Source: Caulobacter vibrioides
Lineage (GTDB): Bacteria > Pseudomonadota > Alphaproteobacteria > Caulobacterales > Caulobacteraceae
Reading direction: 5' to 3'
DNA: 64,000 nt
NCBI RefSeq assembly: GCF_002310375.3
Contig: NZ_CP023315.3
Span: 2,666,001-2,730,000 of the forward strand
A program made the translations under genes and the position numbers. This document shows, piece by piece, positions 57,702-64,000 of the stretch (the stretch's first letter is position 1; each line of letters starts with the position of its first letter). The notes under the pieces are model-generated. The model made no database searches. It was not told the DNA's origin and saw only the letters and a program-made list of their open reading frames with translations.

Positions 57702-60700
57702 ATGATCCTTGCACGCAACACCTTCGCACTTCGCACCGCGCTGATGGCGTCCTGCGCGACCCTCGCGGTCGGCGCCGTGGCCCACGCCCAAACGACTGAT
57801 AGCCAGAAGGCGGAGGCCGAGACCGTCGAAGCCGTCGTCGTCACCGGCTTCCGACAAGCCTACGCCAACGCGATCGCGACCAAGCGCGAGACGCTGGAAA
57901 TCTCGGACGGCATCTCCTCTGACGGCCTGGGCCGCTTCCCGGACCTCAACGTCGGCGAAGCCATCCAACGCATTCCGGGCGTACAGATCAATCGCGAAGC
58001 CGGCAGCCGCAACGCCACGATCAGCCTGCGGGGCCTTCCCGGCAGCTTCGCCCGCACCACGCTGAACGGCGGCGCGTTCGCTGATCCGATCCTGAACGGC
58101 TCGACCCCGCTGGGCGCGTTCAACTCGGACATCTTCACGGCGATCAACGTCATCAAGACGCCCTCGGCCTCGAACCTGGCTGGCGGCCTGTCGGGCAATG
58201 TCGATCTGCGGATCAACCCCGCCCTGTCGCGCAAGGACGGCGGCTTCGCCAAGCTGTCCTACGAGTACAATGACCTGGGAAGCCTCGGCAGCCCGCTCGC
58301 CTCGCTGGGCTACAACAAGCACCTGACGAACGACTTCGCGGTGTTCGGCGTGGTGGCTTGGAAGGACGAGAAGTTCCGGCGCGACTCGATCACCGTGAAC
58401 TCGTGGGGCAACCGCCTGGGCGCGATCCAGGTGGGCAACCAGGCCGCCGCCGGCTCGAACCCGGTCTACGATGCGCTGATCGCCCAGAACCCGGGCGGCG
58501 TCTATTATCCCAGCCAGACGCGCCAGCTGGTGAAGTTCAACCGCGGCACGACCCTGTCGGCTTCGACGGGCTTTGAGTACCGGATCAACGACTCCTGGAA
58601 GTTCGGGACCAACGCCTTCATCACCAAGCGCAAGCTGGATGAGGCCACCAACCACCTGCTCTATATCGACGCGGGCGCAGGCAACGGCACCAATACAGGC
58701 CTCGCCGCCACCTCGGCCGTCGCCAAGATCAGCGACATCGGCACGCCCTTCATCGTCAAGACGCCGAACGGCGACCGCGCCTACATCAACACGTTCAAGG
58801 CCGAGAACATCAACACGTTCGACTCGGTCCGGTCCGAGCCGGCCGAGAACTCGACCTGGGCCATTAATCCGAGCCTTGAGTTCAAGAACGACGACTGGAA
58901 GGCCACCGCCACCCTGACGGTCTCGCGCGCCAAGGCCTACGCCAACCAGATCGAATTCGACGTTGTCCAGAACCCCTACCGTAACCTCGGCCCCGCCGGC
59001 CTGAACGGTATCGTCGCGCTGGTGAACCTCGGCGGCTCAGACCTGTCGAACTACTCGGCGAACCTGACGACGCCCAAGGCGACCCACCTGCCCAACGGCG
59101 GCTTCCCGATCCCGGCGACCGCCACGGCCACCACCCAGGCGGGCGCGCCGATGCCGGGCCAGAGCGCCACGACCGCCGCCGACCGGTTTGGCGTCACGGG
59201 CACGAACGGCAAGGCCGAGAACGAACTCGACGCTTTCCAGGTCGACTTTGAACGCACCCTGGATGGCTTCTTCACCGTGCTGCAATTCGGCGGCCGCGCC
59301 GAACAAGCCAAGTTCACCTCCAGCGGCTCGCGCAACACCGCCCTGGGCGCGCAGACCCAGAACGTCACGCCGGACATGGCCTTCCAGCTGTCCTATGCGA
59401 ACGACTTCTTCGGCGGCAAAGCGCCCGGCGCGACAAGCAACTGGATGACGGTCGATATTCAGCGGGTGCTGAAGGCGGTCACGCCGCTCAACACCAATCT
59501 GCGTACGCCGCTGAACCCCAACGGCCTCCCCGACCAGTTCCAGCTGGGCGCGCCTGGCGTGTTCCTGACGCCCTATGGCTTCGTGAACAACTACACGGAC
59601 GGCAACTACTGGAATAACAACTTCAGCAACCAGAACGACGTCTACTCGGCGTATGCGGCGGCCAAGTTCAAGGGGGACCTGTTCAGCATCCCGTTCCGCG
59701 GCACGGTCGGCACGCGCTACGAGCGCACCGAGCAGAAGATCGTCGCTCTGAACTGTAAGAACTGCACCACGGCCCTGTCGAACCAGGCCGGCCCGATCAA
59801 TCACTCGCTCAGCACCTCGGTGCGGAAGAACGAGTATGACTACTGGCTGCCGTCGGCGATCTTCATGGCCGATCTGCGTGACGACCTGGTGTTCCGCGCC
59901 GCCGCCTATCGCACCTATGTGCGTCCGCAGCCGCGTGACAACGTCCCGACGACCTTCGTTCAGATCCCGGTGGACGTGAACCCGCCGACCGACCCGGTTT
60001 ATACCGTCACGCTCGGCGCCACCGACATCAAGCCCTACACCGCCGACTCGTTCGACGCGTCGCTGGAGTGGTACAACCGTCCGGGCGGACTAGTCTCGCT
60101 CGCCGCCTACCGCAAGGAGATCAAGGGCTTCATCGGCCCGATCACCGACCCGTCGGTGCTCTGCCCGTCCAGCGGCAAGATTGACGGCATCGATGTCGAT
60201 CTCGGCACGCTGACCATCGACACCTCGGCGGGTTCGCCCAGGTGCGTCAGCTCCAACCGCTTCGTCGGCTCGGGCGGCGTCCTCAAGAACGCCGAGGTGC
60301 GCGTCAGCGGCCGGACCAACCAATCACCGATGACCGTCACCGGGCTGGAGTTCAACATCCAGCAGAATCTGGATTTCTTGCCGGGCTTCTGGAAGAACTT
60401 CGGCGGCGCTTTCAACTATTCGTACACCAAGATCGACGGCGTCGACACGGCGGGGAAAAAGATCACCCTGCCCAGCGTGTCCAAGAACAATCTCAACCTG
60501 ATCGGATACTATGAAGCCGGCTGGGGCGGCCTCCGCCTCGTTTACAACTGGCGCGACAAGTACGACCTCGCCGCCGGCAACTCGTTCGTCGGCGACGCCC
60601 GGACCGTCAAGGCGCGCAGCCAGCTTGACGCCTCGGCCTCCTACAAGCTCACCGAGCGCATGACGGTGTCGGTCGACGCGTTCAACCTGACCAACGCCCA

Positions 60701-60791
60701 GCGCGCTGAATACGAGAACGACCCGATGCTGCCGCGCTTCATCGACTACGACGGTCGCACCTATCAGGTGACCCTGCGCGCCACCTTCTAG
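57702..60791 (+). CDS. Large TonB-dependent receptor
   Basis: 1029 residues from the ATG at 57702 (GGGGGAGG upstream). Signal peptide ends VGAVAHAQ. TonB box-like VEAVVVTG precedes the plug: RETLEISDGISSDGLGRFPDLNVGEAIQRIPGVQINRE and ISLRGLPGSFARTTLNG. This subgroup (FRQA..NAI..KR N-terminus) is common in Caulobacter and Xanthomonas, often for carbohydrate uptake. The long barrel ends with YQVTLRATF. Two Cys pairs occur in loops (LNCKNCTT; LCPSSGK with PRCVSS). Clustered GntR-type operator-like sites upstream point to substrate-controlled expression; the ligand is unknown. Confidence 0.93.
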   Translation: MILARNTFALRTALMASCATLAVGAVAHAQTTDSQKAEAETVEAVVVTGFRQAYANAIATKRETLEISDGISSDGLGRFPDLNVGEAIQRIPGVQINREAGSRNATISLRGLPGSFARTTLNGGAFADPILNGSTPLGAFNSDIFTAINVIKTPSASNLAGGLSGNVDLRINPALSRKDGGFAKLSYEYNDLGSLGSPLASLGYNKHLTNDFAVFGVVAWKDEKFRRDSITVNSWGNRLGAIQVGNQAAAGSNPVYDALIAQNPGGVYYPSQTRQLVKFNRGTTLSASTGFEYRINDSWKFGTNAFITKRKLDEATNHLLYIDAGAGNGTNTGLAATSAVAKISDIGTPFIVKTPNGDRAYINTFKAENINTFDSVRSEPAENSTWAINPSLEFKNDDWKATATLTVSRAKAYANQIEFDVVQNPYRNLGPAGLNGIVALVNLGGSDLSNYSANLTTPKATHLPNGGFPIPATATATTQAGAPMPGQSATTAADRFGVTGTNGKAENELDAFQVDFERTLDGFFTVLQFGGRAEQAKFTSSGSRNTALGAQTQNVTPDMAFQLSYANDFFGGKAPGATSNWMTVDIQRVLKAVTPLNTNLRTPLNPNGLPDQFQLGAPGVFLTPYGFVNNYTDGNYWNNNFSNQNDVYSAYAAAKFKGDLFSIPFRGTVGTRYERTEQKIVALNCKNCTTALSNQAGPINHSLSTSVRKNEYDYWLPSAIFMADLRDDLVFRAAAYRTYVRPQPRDNVPTTFVQIPVDVNPPTDPVYTVTLGATDIKPYTADSFDASLEWYNRPGGLVSLAAYRKEIKGFIGPITDPSVLCPSSGKIDGIDVDLGTLTIDTSAGSPRCVSSNRFVGSGGVLKNAEVRVSGRTNQSPMTVTGLEFNIQQNLDFLPGFWKNFGGAFNYSYTKIDGVDTAGKKITLPSVSKNNLNLIGYYEAGWGGLRLVYNWRDKYDLAAGNSFVGDARTVKARSQLDASASYKLTERMTVSVDAFNLTNAQRAEYENDPMLPRFIDYDGRTYQVTLRATF

Positions 60792-60817
60792 CGCGCCAAT
60801 CCCCTCCACTCCCCTGC

Positions 60818-60848
60818 GGGCCGAAGCGAGAGCTTCGGCCCTTTTTTC
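60818..60848 (+). terminator. Rho-independent terminator after the TonB receptor
   Basis: GGGCCGAAGC (60818-60827), loop GAGA, GCTTCGGCCC (60832-60841), then a run of six T. A perfect terminator between this receptor and the convergent HPt gene. Confidence 0.93.
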
Positions 60849-60853
60849 TTGGG

Positions 60854-61192
60854 CTAACCCTTGAGCGAGCGCAGCGCCTGTTCGTGCGCGTAGGCGGCGA
60901 TATCCAGCAACGCCGTATCCAAGGCCGTCCTGACCGCTTCCAGGCTCTCCAGCCCCGCTTCACAGCGTTCGCAGACCTCACCCAAGGCGAAGGCCCCCAC
61001 GCCCCGTGCCGCGCCCTTCACAGTGTGCACCGCGTCCTTCCATCCAGGATGCGACGGATCCAGCATCGGAGACCACAGCGCGGCCTGCTCGCGGAACAGC
61101 GCCAGCACCTCGTCGACCACCGCGAAATCTCCGGCCGCGAACCCCTCCAGGTACGCGAAATCCACCGCGCCGCTAATATCTCGTCTGGCCAT
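60854..61192 (-). CDS. Single-domain histidine phosphotransfer (HPt) protein
   Basis: 112 residues, a four-helix bundle with the HPt motif AVHTVKGAARGVGAFALGEVCERCE; the phospho-accepting His is residue 56. It would shuttle phosphoryl groups between a hybrid kinase and a response regulator in the cytoplasm. It is not ChpT-like (no ATPase-like second domain). The partner kinase is not adjacent. It lies between the receptor terminator and tRNA-Lys. Confidence 0.85.
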   Translation of the reverse strand: MARRDISGAVDFAYLEGFAAGDFAVVDEVLALFREQAALWSPMLDPSHPGWKDAVHTVKGAARGVGAFALGEVCERCEAGLESLEAVRTALDTALLDIAAYAHEQALRSLKG

Positions 61193-61276
61193 GCAAAAAG
61201 CGCTTGCGCTCCCAAAATCATTGCGTATGTTCCGCGCCTCGCCGCCGGGGCTCGCAAGTGCTTCGGACCGTCGAAT

Positions 61277-61352
<76 letters not shown>

Positions 61353-61647
61353 TTCTCCTCTTGGAGATCTAGGCCTTCCGCTGAGGCCGCGTTCGAAAAC
61401 TCCCCTTTTGCTTTACAAGTGATGCTTGCGCTGGCGTTACCGCGCTTGCTTCGACTGTTCTTGAGCCGGCTCGACGACGGCTCCGTTGCGCGGCGACCTG
61501 AAGCTTGCCGCCCACCGCCTTAAGCCGAGCCCCCTCGCCTCACGACACAGAACCTTGGTTTTTCCGTATCGAAACCGCGACGAAAGCTTAGTCTTCGCGT
61601 CGTCGAGCCTCCGTATCACCGGCCCCACAAAGCGTTGGAGTGGGCTC
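61353..61647. other. Intergenic region between tRNA-Lys and a TonB receptor
   Basis: 295 bp. It must hold the tRNA terminator and the receptor promoter. I see a T-rich CCCCTTTTGCTTT at ~61403-61416 and an AT-richer GGTTTTTCCGTATC near 61556, but no clear operator, hairpin with T-run or small gene. Confidence 0.4.
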
Positions 61648-64000
61648 GTGTCGAAACTGATGTCTCGTAACCTGATCACCGGCCTGCTGGCCACGAGCGC
61701 CCTGTGCGCCCCGATGATCGCTTTCGCCCAGGATGCGACCACCGTCGACGCGGTGGTGATCACCGGTCAGCGCGAGGCCCAGCGCGCCGCCATCGCGGTC
61801 AAGCGCCAGGCGTTCGTCGTGTCTGACGTGGTCTCCGCCGACGACATCGGCAAGCTGCCCGACCACAACACGGCCGCCGCTCTTCGCCGCATCCCCGGCA
61901 TCTCGGTCATGGAAGACCAGGGCGAGCCGCGCTTCCCCGTTATTCGCGGCCTGCGCTCGACCTATAACCGCACCACGATCGACGGCGCCCTGGTCGCCTC
62001 GGTCGATGAAAGCGGCCGCACCGTGCCGATGGACATCGTCCCCTCGGTGATGGCCGGCCGCTTGGAGGTCATCAAGACGGTGACCCCGGAGAACGACGGT
62101 AACGCCATCGGCGGCGTCATCAACGTCACCACCCGCAGCGCCTTCGACGCCAAGCGCCCGTTCTTCAACGGCATGGCCTCGTACGGCCAGTACGAGCGCA
62201 GTGGTGACGTCCGCAACGACAAGCCCTCCTACCGCCTGGCCTTCGCCGCAGGCCGCACCTTCGGCGCCGAGGATCAGTGGGGCGTCGTGATCGGCGCCTC
62301 GCACGAGCAGCTCGATTACGACATCCCCCAGGTCGAGGCCGCCGACCCCAGCGTTCGCGAATACACCGCCGCCGGCGCGCCGGTGTTGTCGGGCTCGCCC
62401 ACGGGCAATGGCCTTCAGGTGCCGACCCAGGTGCGTCTGTTCTGGTACAACAACACCAAGCAGCGCAGCGGCGTGAACGCCAAGCTCGAGTACCGCCCGA
62501 CCGACGCGTTCCGCTGGGACGCCTCGGTGCTGGCCTCGCGCATGGAGGATGACGAGGAGCGGATCGAGTACCGGATCGAACCGCTGGGCAATGTCGCCAA
62601 CCAGACCCCGACCAGCGGCGCCTTCGCGCGCGGCCGTGGCATCATCCACCTGAACCAGCCGATCACGACGCGTGAGATCGGCCTGGCGCGTACGGGCTTT
62701 GCCTGGTCCTTCGCGCCGAACTGGAAGCTCGACGGCGACCTCGTCTACTCGCTCGCCGGACTGAAGGTTCCCAACCACTCGGTCGAATTCCGCACCGTGG
62801 ACGCTCAAGGCGCCAACTACGCCTTCACCTACGACACCACCAACCGGCTGCTCCCGACGTTCAATCCCGTCAACGAAGCGGCCCTGCGTAACCCGGCCAA
62901 CTATGTCCTGCAGCAGCACCGGGACGCGCTGACCAAGACCAACGAAAGCACCACCCAGGCGCGCCTGGACGTCACCTTCGACGACGACATGCGCTGGAAG
63001 CTCAAGTTTGGCGGCGTCCTGCGGTCGAGCGAACGCGACTTCCGCAACAGCCAGGTCAACTATCGAGCCGCCACGGGCTTCGTCTACACCCTGGCCGAGG
63101 TCGACAAGGCCGGGCCGAGCCAGCTGATCGCCGGCCGTTACCGCCTCGACCCGCGTATCGACGCCGAAGCCGCCACGGCGTTCTTCCAGACCAACCGCAG
63201 CTGCTTCACCACCACCGTCTCGGCGCCGACCGGCAACTACGATGTCAGCGAAGACGTTCAGGCCGGATACGCCCAGGCCAGCTATCGCGTCGGCGACCTG
63301 ACCCTGCTGGGCGGCCTGCGCTATGAGCGCACGAAGGTGACGTCGGACGCCGTGCGCAACACCGGCGGCGTGCTCACGCCGGTCTCGAACGACGGCAGCT
63401 ACGGCAACTGGCTGCCCAGCCTGCACCTGCAGTGGAAGCCGCGCACCGACCTCATCGTCCGCGCCGCCTGGACCAATACGATTGGCCGCCCGGACTACGG
63501 GTCGCTCGCCGCGACCGAGACCCTGAACTTCGACGGCAGCCAGCCGACCCTGTCGCGCGGCAATCCCGACCTGAAGGCGCGCGAAAGCGAAGGCTTCGAC
63601 CTCTCCGTCGAGTTCTACCCGACCGACGGCATGGTCTCGCTGGCGGTGTTCTCCAAGGACATCAAGAACGAGATCTTCACCCTGTCGTCCAGCGAGCGGC
63701 TCGATGTGGGCCGGGGCGTCGAAACGGTGCTGATCTCGACCCCGCGCAACGCCGAGACGGCCAAGATCAAGGGCGTCGAGTTCGCCGTACAGCAGGCCTT
63801 CACCTTCCTGCCCGCGCCGCTGGACGGCTTCGGCTTCAACGGCAACGTCACTTGGCTGGACACCGAGTTCACGTTCCGGACCTCGACCGGCCCGCGCGTG
63901 ACGGGTCTGTTCCAACAGCCCGAGATCACCACCAACGCGGCGGTCTACTACCAGCGCGGACCGTTCGAAGCCCGCGTGTCGCACAACTATATCGGCGGCC
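61648..64000 (+). CDS. TonB-dependent receptor (partial, continues past right edge)
   Basis: 784 residues are visible from a GTG at 61648 (GGAG at 61637-61640); an in-frame ATG at 61660 is an alternative. Signal peptide ends APMIAFAQ. A TonB box-like VDAVVITG is followed by plug sequences KRQAFVVSDVVSADDIGKLPDHNTAAALRRIPGISV and FPVIRGLRSTYNRTTIDG. Then come barrel strands with the family's LPSLHLQWKPRTDLIVRAAWTNTIGRPDY and GNPDLKARESEGFDLSVEFYP. The C-terminal strands are cut off. It belongs to the large-receptor group of the preceding TonB gene but is not a close duplicate of it. Substrate unknown. Confidence 0.92.
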   Translation, partial: MSKLMSRNLITGLLATSALCAPMIAFAQDATTVDAVVITGQREAQRAAIAVKRQAFVVSDVVSADDIGKLPDHNTAAALRRIPGISVMEDQGEPRFPVIRGLRSTYNRTTIDGALVASVDESGRTVPMDIVPSVMAGRLEVIKTVTPENDGNAIGGVINVTTRSAFDAKRPFFNGMASYGQYERSGDVRNDKPSYRLAFAAGRTFGAEDQWGVVIGASHEQLDYDIPQVEAADPSVREYTAAGAPVLSGSPTGNGLQVPTQVRLFWYNNTKQRSGVNAKLEYRPTDAFRWDASVLASRMEDDEERIEYRIEPLGNVANQTPTSGAFARGRGIIHLNQPITTREIGLARTGFAWSFAPNWKLDGDLVYSLAGLKVPNHSVEFRTVDAQGANYAFTYDTTNRLLPTFNPVNEAALRNPANYVLQQHRDALTKTNESTTQARLDVTFDDDMRWKLKFGGVLRSSERDFRNSQVNYRAATGFVYTLAEVDKAGPSQLIAGRYRLDPRIDAEAATAFFQTNRSCFTTTVSAPTGNYDVSEDVQAGYAQASYRVGDLTLLGGLRYERTKVTSDAVRNTGGVLTPVSNDGSYGNWLPSLHLQWKPRTDLIVRAAWTNTIGRPDYGSLAATETLNFDGSQPTLSRGNPDLKARESEGFDLSVEFYPTDGMVSLAVFSKDIKNEIFTLSSSERLDVGRGVETVLISTPRNAETAKIKGVEFAVQQAFTFLPAPLDGFGFNGNVTWLDTEFTFRTSTGPRVTGLFQQPEITTNAAVYYQRGPFEARVSHNYIGG

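Noticed and set aside
61588..63984. Long minus-strand frame opposite the last TonB receptor
   Set aside because: Shadow of a receptor gene with clear signal peptide and plug; no domain in the antisense translation.

Overview
The window is GC-rich chromosomal DNA (roughly two-thirds G+C by eye) from a Caulobacter, probably close to C. crescentus/C. vibrioides. The strongest evidence is a MipZ homologue, a PleC homologue of 842 residues with its phospho-acceptor histidine at position 610, an operon that looks like the stalk cross-band genes stpA-stpB-stpC, and three TonB-dependent receptors. No phage, transposase, integrase or CRISPR array was seen. Mobile-like content is limited to several families of small dispersed palindromic repeats.

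Layout. 1-2700: an ArsR-type regulator cut by the left edge, with a perfect 24-bp palindrome at its start codon; a VOC protein and a HxlR-type regulator divergent from a carboxymuconolactone-decarboxylase-family protein; and a 2-hydroxyacid dehydrogenase. 2777-7342: a 1521-residue RTX repeat protein whose C-terminal ~216 residues resemble the N-terminal cell-surface anchoring domain of the S-layer protein RsaA. 7.4-13.2 kb: EttA, a TonB receptor, signal peptidase I and a small ribbon-helix-helix/membrane/EF-hand protein. 13.2-13.5 kb: a putative LacI-controlled small RNA, facing away from an operon of an SGNH hydrolase and a polysaccharide deacetylase. 15.6-20.7 kb: a DPP-IV-like peptidase and an overlapping RidA/GDPD/acyltransferase operon. 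20.8-27.5 kb: a phasin, a D-Ala-D-Ala carboxypeptidase with a SPOR domain, an aminotransferase, a membrane J-domain protein, mipZ, panC, a 29-residue membrane peptide and a DUF1489 protein.

27.8-35.6 kb: a zincin, a thioesterase, an amidase, an NTF2-like protein and the four-gene cross-band-like operon. 35.9-44.3 kb: two acyl-CoA dehydrogenases, a conserved hypothetical protein, pepN and pleC. 44.3-50.5 kb: small exported proteins (a TonB-C-like domain, UrcA family), a Nudix hydrolase, an S1/P1 nuclease, a GST, a 3D-domain protein and a penicillin-acylase-type enzyme. 50.6-55.9 kb: the assimilatory sulfate operon cobA-DUF2849-cysI-DUF934-cysH, divergent from a LysR regulator. 56.0-64.0 kb: chorismate mutase, a TIGR00266/AIM24-type protein, two large TonB receptors (the second cut by the right edge), a single-domain HPt protein and tRNA-Lys(CTT).

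Functionally the window combines cell-cycle and polarity genes (mipZ, pleC, the stp-like operon) with nutrient acquisition (TonB receptors, sulfate reduction) and envelope remodelling (carboxypeptidase, deacetylase, SGNH hydrolase, RTX surface protein). The intergenic regions next to mipZ, pleC and the stp-like operon each hold clustered GANTC sites, the CcrM methylation target. The mipZ upstream region also holds a TTAA-N7-TTAA motif of the CtrA type.
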